A stretch of DNA of 64,000 bases from assembly GCA_902784435.1 (NCBI GenBank), contig CACZUR010000009.1, positions 1-64,000 on the forward strand, read 5' to 3'. The stretch's first letter is position 1. Each line of letters begins with the position of its first letter. A model generated the notes under the pieces. That model was not told the DNA's origin. It was given only the letters and a program-made list of their open reading frames with translations, and ran no database searches. The position numbers and the translations under genes are program-made. Of this stretch, positions 8,648-17,697 are shown piece by piece. Source of the stretch: an uncultured Bacteroidia bacterium. GTDB lineage: Bacteria; Bacteroidota; Bacteroidia; Bacteroidales; UBA932.

Positions 8648-9900
8648 AAAAGTGGTTTGATACAGATACCTTCCGGGAAATCCTGGACAGCATCCTGCGC
8701 AACCGCAGCAGGAGCCTGCTCACGGGTTTCGGCGTGTTCTGGGGCGTGTTCATGCTCATGCTCCTGACCGGCGGCAGCCAGGGCCTCAAAGACCTCCTGA
8801 ACCAGAATTTCGAAGGCTTCGCCCAGAACACCTGCATCGCCTTCGCCGACCAGACCACCAAGCCGTTCAAGGGCTTCAAGAAGGGACGCAGCTGGGACAT
8901 GGTGTACGAAGACGTGGACCGCATCAAGAACCTGATGCCGGAACTGGAAACCGTCACCCCCACCGTGAGCCTCTGGGGCAAGAGCGTCATGCGGGAAGAA
9001 CAGACTTACAGCGATGCCGTGGTCACCGGCGTACGGGCCGATTATGCCCGCATCGAAACGCCCAAGATCATGTATGGCCGATACCTGAACGACGCCGACC
9101 TGGCGCAGGAGCGCAAGGTATGCGTACTGGGTAAGAAGGTGTATACCACCCTGTTCCCGGAAGGCGGAGACCCCTCGGGGAAGCGCATCAGCGTCAGCGG
9201 AACCTATTACAGCGTAGTGGGCGTGGACTGGCGCGAGGGCGGCGGCGTCCAGATCAACGGCAGCGCCGAGGACATGGTCACCATTCCCCTCACGCAGGCG
9301 GTGAAGGCCTACAACCTGGGCAACAACATCGAAATGCTGTGCTTCACGGCCAAGCCTGGCTACACCATGAGCGACCTCACGCCCCGCGTGCGGGAAATCC
9401 TGGCCCGGGCGCACTTCTTCGATCCCACGGACGAGCAGGCCTTGTTCCTGCTCAATACCCAGCTCATCTTCGGCATCGTGGACAACCTGTTCAAGGGCAT
9501 CAACTTCCTGGTATGGCTCATCGGCCTGGGAACCCTCCTGGCCGGAGTCATCGGCGTGTCCAACATCATGATGGTGAGCGTGAAAGAGCGCACCACGGAG
9601 ATCGGCATCCGCCGGGCCATCGGCGCGACGCCCGTCCAGATCCTGGGGCAGATCATCTCCGAGAGCATTGTCCTCACCCTGGTGGCCGGCATGATGGGCA
9701 TCGTGTTCAGCGTACTCATCCTCGCCGGCGTGGAACTGGGCATGACGGAGGACGGCATCCTGAAAGCCGCCTTCCAGGTGCCCTTCGGCACGGCGGTGCT
9801 GGCGGCCCTGCTGCTCACCGTCCTGGGCGTGGCGGCCGGCCTGATGCCCGCCTCCCGCGCCATGCAGATCAAACCCGTGGATGCCATGCGAGACGAATAA
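8644..9900 (+). CDS. MacB-like ABC permease (FtsX fold), second copy
   Basis: A 418-residue paralogue of the preceding permease with the same layout: N-terminal TM after RSLLTGFGVFWG, a periplasmic core domain, then three C-terminal TM segments. These start with GVIGVSNIMMVSVKERTTEI, followed by GIRRAIGAT, and the protein ends KPVDAMRDE. The ATG at 8644 overlaps the preceding stop (ATGA). Having two different permease genes rather than one suggests a heterodimer. The long hydrophilic region between TM1 and TM2 would contact the adaptor protein encoded next. Confidence 0.93.
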   Translation: MKKWFDTDTFREILDSILRNRSRSLLTGFGVFWGVFMLMLLTGGSQGLKDLLNQNFEGFAQNTCIAFADQTTKPFKGFKKGRSWDMVYEDVDRIKNLMPELETVTPTVSLWGKSVMREEQTYSDAVVTGVRADYARIETPKIMYGRYLNDADLAQERKVCVLGKKVYTTLFPEGGDPSGKRISVSGTYYSVVGVDWREGGGVQINGSAEDMVTIPLTQAVKAYNLGNNIEMLCFTAKPGYTMSDLTPRVREILARAHFFDPTDEQALFLLNTQLIFGIVDNLFKGINFLVWLIGLGTLLAGVIGVSNIMMVSVKERTTEIGIRRAIGATPVQILGQIISESIVLTLVAGMMGIVFSVLILAGVELGMTEDGILKAAFQVPFGTAVLAALLLTVLGVAAGLMPASRAMQIKPVDAMRDE

Positions 9901-9916
9901 TCAACAATGACAGTAT

Positions 9917-11014
9917 ATGAAAAAAGTAGGTAAAATTCTTCTGGTCGTACTGGTGGCCGCCATTTTCCTGGGCACCTTCGGCTATCTTTTCCAGCGGTCG
10001 CAGCCCAAGGAAATCCGGTACCAGGAACTGACGCCGGAAATGGGCGAGGTCATCAAGAGCACCGTGGTCACCGGCAAAATCCAGCCCCGGGACGAGGTGA
10101 ACGTGAAGCCGCAGATCAACGGCATCGTGGCCGAACTGTACAAAAAAGCCGGCGAGACCGTACAGCAGAACGAGGTGATCGCCAAGCTGAAGGTGATTCC
10201 GGACATGAGCCAGCTTTCCAGCGCCCAGAGCCGCGTGCGCCTAAGCGAACTGAACCTGGAGCAGGCCCAGACCAACTACAAGCGGGAAAAGGCCCTCTTC
10301 GACCAGCACCTGGTAAGCGCAGAAGAATTCGAGAAAGTGGAGCAGGCCCTGCAGCAGGCCCGGGAAGAGCACGCCATCTCCAAGGAAACCCTGGAGATTG
10401 TGCGGGACGGCGTTTCCTCCTCCAACAAGAGCGGGAGCACCACCCTGGTGCGGTCCACCATTTCCGGCCTCATCCTGGACATCCCGGTGAAGGTGGGTAA
10501 TTCGGTGACCATGTCCAATACCTTCAACGACGGTACCACCATCGCCACCGTGGCCAACATGGATGACCTCATCTTCGACGGCAACATCGACGAGACGGAA
10601 GTGGGCCGCCTGCACGTGGGCCTGCCCGTACGCATCAGCGTGGGCGCCCTGCAGGACGTGCATTTCGACGCCGCCCTGGAGTACATCTCCCCCAAGGCCA
10701 CCGAGAGCGGCGGCACCAACCTCTTCGAAATCAAGGCTTCCGTGAAAGTGCCTGCCGACGTAACCATCCGAAGCGGCTACAGCGCCAACGCAGAGATCGT
10801 GCTCCAGGAAGCCCGGGACGTGGTCATCATCCCCGAAAGCGCCATCCAGTGGGAGGGCGACAAGACCTTCGTGTACGTATCCGGGGCCGATGACTGGGAA
10901 AAACGCAGCGTAGAGACGGGCATCTCCGACGGCGTGAACATCGAGGTCAAGAGCGGCCTTGCCCCCGGCGAAAAAGTGAGAGGACCGCAGATCATCACCA
11001 CCCAGAAGAAGTAA
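9917..11014 (+). CDS. Periplasmic adaptor (HlyD/MacA, membrane fusion protein)
   Basis: A 365-residue inner-membrane-anchored adaptor that links ABC permeases to an outer-membrane channel. After a single N-terminal TM (KILLVVLVAAIFLGTFGYLF) comes a split lipoyl/biotinyl-like domain beginning VVTGKIQPRDEVNVKPQING. A coiled-coil hairpin follows (about residues 95-160, rich in Gln, Glu, Leu), then beta-barrel and membrane-proximal domains ending near GEKVRGPQI. It sits 16 nt after the second permease and 3 nt before the TolC-family gene, so the five genes encode a complete MacA-MacB-TolC-like tripartite pump. Confidence 0.94.
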   Translation: MKKVGKILLVVLVAAIFLGTFGYLFQRSQPKEIRYQELTPEMGEVIKSTVVTGKIQPRDEVNVKPQINGIVAELYKKAGETVQQNEVIAKLKVIPDMSQLSSAQSRVRLSELNLEQAQTNYKREKALFDQHLVSAEEFEKVEQALQQAREEHAISKETLEIVRDGVSSSNKSGSTTLVRSTISGLILDIPVKVGNSVTMSNTFNDGTTIATVANMDDLIFDGNIDETEVGRLHVGLPVRISVGALQDVHFDAALEYISPKATESGGTNLFEIKASVKVPADVTIRSGYSANAEIVLQEARDVVIIPESAIQWEGDKTFVYVSGADDWEKRSVETGISDGVNIEVKSGLAPGEKVRGPQIITTQKK

Positions 11015-11017
11015 GCC

Positions 11018-12331
11018 ATGATAGCAACCCTCATCGCAGCAGTGCTGCTGCAGGCGCCCGTGGACAGCCTTCCGGACCTGTCCCATCCCTGGACCCTCCG
11101 CGAATGCACCCAGTGGGCCCTGGACCACAACCTGAGCGTAGCCCGCCAGGAAGCCAACGTGGCCTCCAGCGAAATCAGCAAGAACACGGCCGACATGAGC
11201 TGGCTGCCCTCCGTGAGCGGCAGCGTGAGCGAAAACCTGAGCTTCGGCCGCGGTATCGGCGGCAACAATACTTACGACTACGGCAACTCCTCCAGCACCG
11301 GCTTCAACCTGGGCGCCAGCATGAACCTGTTCGACGGCCTGGCCACGCCCCGGCGCATGGAGCTGGCCAGACTGAACCTGGAGGCCGCCACCGAAGACCT
11401 GGCCAAGGCCCGGGACGACATCCGCGTCCAGGTGGCCCAGGCCTATGTCCAGATCCTGTACAATTACGAGATTGCCGATGTGGCCCGCCACCAGCTCACC
11501 ATCGACTCCCTGCAAGTAGTGCGGCTGGAAGGCCTCTATGCCACCGGCAAGGCATCGGCCGCCGAAGTATCCCAGCAGAAGGCTTCCCTGGCCCAGAGCC
11601 AGGTGACCCTGGTGCAGGCCCGGAGCAACGTGCGCACGTCCCTGCTGTCCCTGGCCCAGTTGCTGGAACTGCCCGGCTGGGAGGCGTTTTCCGTGGTGCG
11701 GCCGGCCGTGGAAATGTCCTCGGTCCTGCTGGCCCGCCCGGACGACATCTATGCCGACGCCCTGGCCGTAAGGCCGGAAATCCGGGCCGAACAGCTGCGT
11801 CTGGAAGGCGCCGGGAAGCAGGTCCAGATTGCCCAGGCGTCCTACTACCCTTCCCTGTCGCTGTCCGGCGGCATGGGCACCAACTACTACTCCTCCTTCG
11901 GAACACAGGGTTTCTGGGACCAGCTGAACACCAACTTCAGCCAGTACGTGGGGCTGTCCCTGAACATTCCCATCTTCAGCCGCTTCTCCATCCGGAACCA
12001 GGTACGGTCGGCCAAAGTGCAGCAGCAGGCCCAGCAAATCCAGCTGCGCAGCGTCCGCCAGGCCCTGTACAAGGAAATCCAGCAGGCCTGGAACGCGGCC
12101 GTCACCGCCCAGGCCAAATACGAAGCCTCCCGCCAGGCCGCCCTGGCCGCACAGGACGCCTTCGTGCTCATGCAGGCCAAATACGAAAACGGGAAAGCCA
12201 CCCTCACGGAGTTCAACGAGTCCCGCAGCCGTCTGGTCAAGGCCCAGTCGGACGCCGTGCAGGCCACCTACGAATATCTGTTCCAGACCCGTCTGGTGGA
12301 GTTTTACCGCGGCGGTTCCCTGGAGTTTTAG
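11018..12331 (+). CDS. TolC-family outer-membrane efflux channel
   Basis: A 437-residue outer-membrane factor. It has a short N-terminal hydrophobic stretch (IATLIAAVLLQAP) as a likely signal peptide, then two internal repeats of long alpha-helices and beta-strands (OEP domains). The LTIDSLQVVRLEGLYATGKA and AKYENGKATLTEFNESRS segments are typical of the helical-barrel parts, and GLSLNIPIFSRFSIRNQ is a beta-strand/turn segment. It is placed directly after the adaptor and provides the exit duct of the pump. The signal peptide is short and lacks a strong positive N-region, so the exact start is slightly uncertain. Confidence 0.92.
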   Translation: MIATLIAAVLLQAPVDSLPDLSHPWTLRECTQWALDHNLSVARQEANVASSEISKNTADMSWLPSVSGSVSENLSFGRGIGGNNTYDYGNSSSTGFNLGASMNLFDGLATPRRMELARLNLEAATEDLAKARDDIRVQVAQAYVQILYNYEIADVARHQLTIDSLQVVRLEGLYATGKASAAEVSQQKASLAQSQVTLVQARSNVRTSLLSLAQLLELPGWEAFSVVRPAVEMSSVLLARPDDIYADALAVRPEIRAEQLRLEGAGKQVQIAQASYYPSLSLSGGMGTNYYSSFGTQGFWDQLNTNFSQYVGLSLNIPIFSRFSIRNQVRSAKVQQQAQQIQLRSVRQALYKEIQQAWNAAVTAQAKYEASRQAALAAQDAFVLMQAKYENGKATLTEFNESRSRLVKAQSDAVQATYEYLFQTRLVEFYRGGSLEF

Positions 12332-12334
12332 CCT

Positions 12335-13621
12335 ATGGACAGGAAAGAACTGGAAATCATGGCCCCGGCGGGGAATTTCGGCTGCCTGCTTGCCGCCATC
12401 GAAGGCGGAGCGGACTCCGTGTACTTCGGCATCGGCCACCTGAATATGCGTTCGCATTCCGCGAACAACTTCGGCAAGGAGGACCTGCCGGAGATCATCC
12501 GCATCTGCCGCGCCTATGGCGTCAAAGCCTATATGACGCTGAACATCACCCTGTACGGGGAAGACCTGCAGCCGGCCTATGACACCCTGGACGCCGCCAA
12601 AGAGGCCGGGGTGGACGCCATCATCGCCTCCGACATGGCGGCCATCCTGTACTGCCGGAAGATCGGCCTGGAAGTGCACATTTCCACCCAGCTGAGCATC
12701 TCCAACATCGAGGCCCTGAAGTTCTATGCCCAGTTTGCCGATGTCGTGGTCCTGGCCCGGGAACTGGACCTCGGGCAGGTGAAAGCCATCCACGAGGCCA
12801 TTGTCCGGGAGCAGGTGAAAGGGCCTTCCGGAGCGCTGGTGCGCATCGAGATGTTCGCCCACGGAGCCTTCTGCATGGCCGTTTCCGGCAAGTGTTACCT
12901 GTCCCTGGCCGCCTACGGGGAAAGCGCCAACCGGGGCAACTGCCTGCAGGCCTGCCGGCGCGGTTACCTCCTCACGGACTACGAGACCGGCGACGCCATC
13001 CACGTAGACAACAAGTACCTGATGTCGCCCAAGGACCTGTGCACCATCGGCTTCCTGGACAAGTTCGTGGAGGCCGGCGTGAAGGTGTTCAAGATCGAAG
13101 GCCGCGCCCGCAGCGCCGACTACGTGAAAATCACCGCCCTGTGCTACCGGAAGGCGGCCGATGCCGTGGCCGACGGCACCTATACGCCCGCGTGGGGCGC
13201 GTCCCTGCAGCAAGACCTGGCCCAGGTGTTCAACCGCGGTTTCTGGGACGGCTATTACCTGGGAGCCAAGATGGGCGAATGGAGCGCCAAATACGGCAGC
13301 AGCGCCACCCACACCAAGGTGTATGTAGGCCAGGTGACCAACTGGTTCGGCCGCCTGAACGTGGCCGAAATCCAGGTGGACGCCACCCCCCTCCACAAAG
13401 GGGACGAACTGCTTTTCATCGGCCACAAGACCGGCATCCTGGAAATGAAGGTGGAGGACCTCCGCGTGGATTATCTGCCCGCCGATACAGCCCCCCAGGG
13501 CATCCGCTGCTCCGTAGCGGTCCCCGTTGGCCAAATGCCCGCAGACCGGGTGAATGACGACGCAGAAAGCGGCGAGCGTCTGCACCCCCGCCGCGGCGAC
13601 AAAGTCTTTATATGGAAATAG
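12335..13621 (+). CDS. Peptidase U32 family protein (TrhP/RlhA-like)
   Basis: A 428-residue cytoplasmic protein of the U32 family. The family is annotated as collagenase-like peptidase, but the well-studied members (TrhP/YegQ, RlhA) take part in RNA hydroxylation using prephenate-derived chemistry. Visible blocks are the N-terminal ELEIMAPAGNFGCLLAAIE and GADSVYFGI, EMFAHGAFCMAVSGKCYLS with the family cysteines, GNCLQACRRGY, and FKIEGRARSADYV. It starts 3 nt after the TolC gene and is probably co-transcribed, although its role is unrelated to export. The 3' end overlaps the convergent S41 protease gene by 14 bp. A tRNA-hydroxylation role is the better inference than proteolysis. Confidence 0.88.
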   Translation: MDRKELEIMAPAGNFGCLLAAIEGGADSVYFGIGHLNMRSHSANNFGKEDLPEIIRICRAYGVKAYMTLNITLYGEDLQPAYDTLDAAKEAGVDAIIASDMAAILYCRKIGLEVHISTQLSISNIEALKFYAQFADVVVLARELDLGQVKAIHEAIVREQVKGPSGALVRIEMFAHGAFCMAVSGKCYLSLAAYGESANRGNCLQACRRGYLLTDYETGDAIHVDNKYLMSPKDLCTIGFLDKFVEAGVKVFKIEGRARSADYVKITALCYRKAADAVADGTYTPAWGASLQQDLAQVFNRGFWDGYYLGAKMGEWSAKYGSSATHTKVYVGQVTNWFGRLNVAEIQVDATPLHKGDELLFIGHKTGILEMKVEDLRVDYLPADTAPQGIRCSVAVPVGQMPADRVNDDAESGERLHPRRGDKVFIWK

Positions 13622-15236
13622 CCGGCTGTTCCAGCGCCCTCCGCAGCTGCTCGTCGTAGCGGATGCGCACCTTGATGCCGGCTTCCTGGAAGTAGTAACG
13701 GACCACGATTTCCTCTTCAATGAAGGGGATGATTTCGTCTTTTTTCAGGCGCAGGAAGGTTTCCTTGTCCATTTCCAGCGACTTCTGCAGGGCGTCCAGT
13801 TCCCCGCCCATGGCCTCGGTGAGGCCGTCTTCGGCCAGGGATTTCTTCATCTCGTCAAAGAGGGCGCGGGCCGACGAACGGTAGTCGAACTCCTTGTCCT
13901 TGGCGAAGGCGATAAAGTCTTCGTACTCCGTGAAATGGAAGTCGTCCACGGCGGGGATTTCCGCGTGGCGGCGTACGAATTCCAGCGCATACTGCTCCAG
14001 GATGCCGCTGTACACCAGCGAATAGGTGAGGCGGGAATAGCGGTGGGCCTTGACCTCGAAGTCCGGGGTGATGCCGCCGCCGTCCTTCACCGTGCGTCCG
14101 TGGGCGGTGGTGAAGCTGTGCGTGAGGGAATCGGCGATGTGTCCCACGCTGCCGTCTTCGTTGCGGTGGGAATAGTCGATGGCCTGGACGCAGCGGCCCG
14201 AAGGCGTATAATATTTGGCGGTGGTGAGCTTGAGCTGGCCGTTGTAGGGCAGCGGGCGAATGCTCTGCACCAAGCCTTTGCCGAAGGTGCGCGTGCCCAC
14301 GATGGTGGCGCGGTCGTAGTCCTGCAGGGCGCCGGAAACGATCTCCGAGGCCGATGCGCTGCCGCTGTCTACCAGCACCAGCAGGGGAATTTCCAGGTCT
14401 ACCGGATCGTTTTTGGTCTTGTAGACGGCCTCCGACCCGGCCTCACGGCCCTTGGCGGTGACCACGACGGAACCCTTGGGCACGAAGAGGGAGACAATGT
14501 TCACGGCCTCGTTCATCAGGCCGCCCCCGTTGCCGCGGAGGTCCAGCACCAGGCGCTGCATGCCCTGGGCCCGGAGGGTATGGTAGGCGTCGCGGATGCC
14601 CTGGCCCACGCCGTCCGTGAATTTGTCCAGCAGCACGTAACCGTCTTTTTCGTTGAGCATGCCCACATAGGAGAGGGAGGGCAGGACGATGCGTTCCCGC
14701 ACCACGGGCAGGTCGATCACGTCACCGGCCTTCCAGCCGTCTCCGTCACGGAGTTTCTTCACGCGGAACAGGACCGTGGTGCCGGGCTTTCCCCGCATGC
14801 GGTCGCTGCTTTCCTGACTGGTGAGCCCGTGGGTGCTCACGCCGTCCACGCTCTCGATTTCGTCTCCGCAGCGCAGGCCGGCCTTGGCCGCCGGGGAGTT
14901 GGCATAGGGCTCGTTGATGATGACGTTGCCGTCCGGGTCCGGCTTATAGATGATGGCGCCGATGCCGCCGTAGGTGTTGCTGAGCATCATCTGGAAGTCT
15001 TCCTGCTCCTCTTCCGGAACATAGACGGTATAGGGATCCAGCGCTTCCAGCATGGCATTCACGGCCGCCCGTTCGATGCGGCCCACCTCCAGGGAGTCTA
15101 CATAGGACCTGTTCAGCTCCTTCAGGATGGCATTCTGCACCTCCACCCACTTGCCCAGGGTGAAACTCTTGGACTGCGCCGATGCGCTCACACAAATGGC
15201 CGCCGCGGCAGCCAGGATAAGGACGATTCGTTTCAT
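13608..15236 (-). CDS. S41 family C-terminal processing peptidase
   Basis: A 542-residue exported serine protease of the CtpA/Prc type, which trims or degrades periplasmic proteins. An N-terminal signal peptide (MKRIVLILAAAAAICVSASA) is followed by a PDZ domain (about residues 85-165, with GDEIESVDG). The S41 core has the catalytic serine in LVDSGSASASEI and the lysine in TRTFGKGLVQ. A long helical C-terminal tail follows. The ATG at 15236 lies 7 nt after a TAACTTTG box. It is transcribed toward and slightly overlaps the U32 gene tail to tail. Confidence 0.95.
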   Translation of the reverse strand: MKRIVLILAAAAAICVSASAQSKSFTLGKWVEVQNAILKELNRSYVDSLEVGRIERAAVNAMLEALDPYTVYVPEEEQEDFQMMLSNTYGGIGAIIYKPDPDGNVIINEPYANSPAAKAGLRCGDEIESVDGVSTHGLTSQESSDRMRGKPGTTVLFRVKKLRDGDGWKAGDVIDLPVVRERIVLPSLSYVGMLNEKDGYVLLDKFTDGVGQGIRDAYHTLRAQGMQRLVLDLRGNGGGLMNEAVNIVSLFVPKGSVVVTAKGREAGSEAVYKTKNDPVDLEIPLLVLVDSGSASASEIVSGALQDYDRATIVGTRTFGKGLVQSIRPLPYNGQLKLTTAKYYTPSGRCVQAIDYSHRNEDGSVGHIADSLTHSFTTAHGRTVKDGGGITPDFEVKAHRYSRLTYSLVYSGILEQYALEFVRRHAEIPAVDDFHFTEYEDFIAFAKDKEFDYRSSARALFDEMKKSLAEDGLTEAMGGELDALQKSLEMDKETFLRLKKDEIIPFIEEEIVVRYYFQEAGIKVRIRYDEQLRRALEQPAISI

Positions 15237-15243
15237 GACGGGG

Positions 15244-15251
15244 CAAAGTTA
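15244..15251 (-). promoter_or_regulatory. -7 box of the S41 protease gene
   Basis: TAACTTTG on the minus strand matches TAnnTTTG and lies 7 nt before the ATG, which suggests a leader of only a few nucleotides. No convincing -33 element. Confidence 0.5.
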
Positions 15252-15298
15252 CAAAAATTATGCTAATGCGAACCATGGGGAATATCGGCAAAAATGCG

Positions 15299-15306
15299 TA
15301 TATTTG
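15299..15306 (+). promoter_or_regulatory. -7 box of the polyprenyl synthase gene
   Basis: TATATTTG, 21 nt before the ATG at 15328, matches the Bacteroidetes -7 consensus. It is divergent from the S41 protease promoter about 50 bp away. Confidence 0.55.
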
Positions 15307-15327
15307 TGAGCTAAGCCCATTGCCACC

Positions 15328-16302
15328 ATGATTGCAGAGAAAACCATCGACCAGGCCATCCAGGCCCTTTTCAAAGACATCGAATTCCAGGCGCAGCCGG
15401 AAGGGCTGTACGACCCGCTGCGGTACATGATTGCCATCGGCGGAAAACGCATCCGCCCCAAACTGTGCCTCACCACCTACGGGATTTACGCAGACCAGCT
15501 CACGCCGGAAATCCTGGAGCCGGCCGCCGGACTGGAGGTTTTCCACACCTTCACCCTCATCCACGACGACATCATGGACCGCAGCCCCCTGCGCCGCGGA
15601 CACGAAACGGTGTGGACGAAATGGAGCGAGGACACCGCCATCCTGAGCGGCGACGTCATGTGCATCGACGCCTACAAGCGCATGGCCAAGGCTCCCGCCG
15701 CCGTGCTGCCGGAGGTATTGCAGCTCTTCTCCAAGACGGCTTCGGAGGTGTGCGACGGCCAGCAGATGGACATGGACTTCGAAAAACGCAGCACGGTGGG
15801 CATGAACGAGTACATGCAGATGATCGGCCTCAAGACCGGCGTCCTCATCGCCTGCGCCGCCCAGCTGGGCGCCCTCATCGCCGGGGCGGATGTCCGCAGC
15901 CAGGAATGCCTGTACGAATACGGCTACTACCTGGGCCTGGCCTTCCAGGTGGCCGACGACTACCTGGACGCTTATGGAGACCAGAAGGTGTTCGGAAAGC
16001 CCATCGGCGGGGATATCCTGAACGGAAAGAAGTCCTGGCTTACCGTAAAAGCCCTGGAACTGGGGGCCGGAGGCCTGGAAGAGGCCCTGGCCGCCCCGGC
16101 GGTCTCCCCGGAGGAAAAGGCCGCCAAGATAGCCCGCGTGATGGCCATCTACGACCGTGTGGGCATTGCCGATGCCGCCCGCAAGGCCATCGGCGACCTT
16201 TCTACCCGCGCCATCTTCAAGGGCACGGACGCCGGCATGGGCGCCGACGGGCATCAGGCCCTGTCCTGCTTTGCCCACAGCCTGGTGGGACGTACGGTAT
16301 AG
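15328..16302 (+). CDS. Polyprenyl (geranylgeranyl/farnesyl-type) diphosphate synthase
   Basis: A 324-residue trans-isoprenyl diphosphate synthase that condenses isopentenyl diphosphate with an allylic diphosphate. The first aspartate-rich motif is in HDDIMDRSPLRRG (first Asp about residue 80) and the second in FQVADDYLDAYGD (Asp about 210). The substrate-binding block IGGKRIRPKL precedes them. Length and motifs fit the short-chain IspA-like group, but chain length cannot be fixed from sequence alone. It uses products of the same MEP pathway as dxs at 745-2616. It has its own promoter box and lies divergent to the S41 protease. Confidence 0.93.
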   Translation: MIAEKTIDQAIQALFKDIEFQAQPEGLYDPLRYMIAIGGKRIRPKLCLTTYGIYADQLTPEILEPAAGLEVFHTFTLIHDDIMDRSPLRRGHETVWTKWSEDTAILSGDVMCIDAYKRMAKAPAAVLPEVLQLFSKTASEVCDGQQMDMDFEKRSTVGMNEYMQMIGLKTGVLIACAAQLGALIAGADVRSQECLYEYGYYLGLAFQVADDYLDAYGDQKVFGKPIGGDILNGKKSWLTVKALELGAGGLEEALAAPAVSPEEKAAKIARVMAIYDRVGIADAARKAIGDLSTRAIFKGTDAGMGADGHQALSCFAHSLVGRTV

Positions 16303-16355
16303 TCCTCCTGCCGGCAAAATCACTTTTTAAATTTTTTTATTAACGAAAAATTCCG

Positions 16356-16363
16356 TACCTTTG
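16356..16363 (+). promoter_or_regulatory. -7 box upstream of the XTP pyrophosphatase gene
   Basis: TACCTTTG, 27 nt before the ATG at 16391, preceded by a T-rich stretch (16325-16340) in place of a clear TTTG. It fits the Bacteroidetes consensus. Confidence 0.5.
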
Positions 16364-16390
16364 CGGCGGTTTTAGTTAGTAATTCGCAAT

Positions 16391-17014
16391 ATGAAATTAG
16401 TATTCGCAACGGGCAACCCGGGCAAGCTCCGGGAAGCGGCAGAGATTCTGGGCGAGGGATTCGAGCTCGTTACCCCCGCAGAGATGGGCATCACGGAAGA
16501 CATTCCCGAAACCGGCAACACCCTCAGGGCCAACTCCATGCAGAAGGCCGACTATATCTATAAGAAAACCGGCCTGAACTGCTTTGCAGACGATTCCGGC
16601 CTGGAAGTGGACATCCTGGGCGGTGCGCCCGGCGTCCAGACGGCCCGCTACGCCGGTCCCGAAAGGGACGCCGACGCCAACATGGACAAACTGCTCACGG
16701 AGATGGCCCGCAGGGAGAAGGAGGCCGCCATGGCCCGCACCAACGGCCTTTCCACCGGGAAAGCGTCCCGATCGGCCCGTTTCCGCACCTCCGTCACGCT
16801 CATCGTAGACGGAACGCATCATTTCTTTGACGGCATCATGGAAGGCCATATTGCCACGGAAAAGGCCGGCGACGGCGGCTTCGGCTACGACCCCATCTTC
16901 ATTCCCGAGGGGTACAGCCAGACCAACGGCCAGCTGGGAGAAGAGGTAAAAAACCGCATCTCCCACCGCTACAAGGCCCTCAAGGCCATGGCCGACTACC
17001 TGAAAGGCCAATGA
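16391..17014 (+). CDS. rdgB: XTP/dITP diphosphatase (Ham1/RdgB)
   Basis: A 207-residue cytoplasmic house-cleaning pyrophosphatase that removes non-canonical purine triphosphates (XTP, dITP, ITP). It shows the N-terminal LVFATGNPGKLREAAEIL, then FADDSGLEVD, LGGAPGVQTARYAG, and DGGFGYDPIFIPEGY with the closing SHRYKAL block, all family hallmarks. Length is normal. Its stop overlaps the start of recO by 4 bp (ATGA), so the two are translationally coupled. Confidence 0.97.
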   Translation: MKLVFATGNPGKLREAAEILGEGFELVTPAEMGITEDIPETGNTLRANSMQKADYIYKKTGLNCFADDSGLEVDILGGAPGVQTARYAGPERDADANMDKLLTEMARREKEAAMARTNGLSTGKASRSARFRTSVTLIVDGTHHFFDGIMEGHIATEKAGDGGFGYDPIFIPEGYSQTNGQLGEEVKNRISHRYKALKAMADYLKGQ

Positions 17015-17664
17015 CGCCCGTCTGTACAGAACTCATCGTCCTGGCCACCACCAAGGTGGGAGACAACGCGATGGTGGTGCACACCCTGTCGCGGGAATGG
17101 GGCCGCCGGGGCTTCCTGGTGCGCAGCGCCAAAAAGGCCGGCACGGCCCTCTTCCTTCCCCTGAACATCCTGGAGGCCGATGTGGTGGAAAACCCCAAAA
17201 GCGAACTCTGGAACCTGAGGAACATCGTCCTCAAAGATGCCCTGACCGGCATCCGGGGCAACCTGCACAAGAACACCATGACCCTGTTCCTGTCCGAGGT
17301 CCTGTACCGGACCATCCGGGACGGGGCGAATGAGGACGGTCTGTACGACTGGTGCGTCAAAAGCATCCTTACCCTCAACGCCCTGGAAAGCGATTTTTCC
17401 AATTTTCACATCCGTTTTCTGCTGGAGCTCGCCGGCGCCCTGGGCTTCCGTCCCGGCTTCGACGACATCGCGCCCTTCGCCCGGGAGCATCTCCAGCCCA
17501 TGAAGGAGCTCCTGAATGCCTCGTTTTCCGAGTCCCTGGTTATTCCGCTGAGCGGCAGCACCCGGAACGCCTTGTGCGAGGAGCTGCTCCAATACCTTTC
17601 CTATCACACAGAAAGCAACATCCAAGTTAAATCTTTGCAGGTATTACGGGAATTGTACCAATAA
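17011..17664 (+). CDS. recO: DNA repair protein RecO
   Basis: A 217-residue protein that helps load RecA during recombinational repair (RecFOR). The N-terminal OB-fold block (TELIVLATTKVGDNAMVVHT, then SREWGRRGFLV) is followed by the helical C-terminal region. The zinc-finger cysteines of other RecO proteins are not evident, as is common in Bacteroidales. The gene overlaps rdgB and ends shortly before a promoter box for the next gene. Assignment rests on the N-terminal domain, length and Bacteroidales-type sequence. Confidence 0.85.
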   Translation: MTPVCTELIVLATTKVGDNAMVVHTLSREWGRRGFLVRSAKKAGTALFLPLNILEADVVENPKSELWNLRNIVLKDALTGIRGNLHKNTMTLFLSEVLYRTIRDGANEDGLYDWCVKSILTLNALESDFSNFHIRFLLELAGALGFRPGFDDIAPFAREHLQPMKELLNASFSESLVIPLSGSTRNALCEELLQYLSYHTESNIQVKSLQVLRELYQ

Positions 17665-17669
17665 TTTCG

Positions 17670-17677
17670 TACATTTG
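17670..17677 (+). promoter_or_regulatory. -7 box upstream of the Gate-domain gene
   Basis: TACATTTG lies 20 nt before the ATG at 17698 and only 5 nt after the recO stop. It fits TAnnTTTG; no clear -33 element at the expected distance. Confidence 0.5.
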
Positions 17678-17697
17678 CCCCATTAATCTGAATCAAA

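Noticed and set aside
10241..13720. A very long open frame on the minus strand opposite the adaptor, TolC and U32 genes
   Set aside because: It is an antisense shadow caused by high GC at third codon positions. It has no family motifs, and the plus-strand genes have clear ones.
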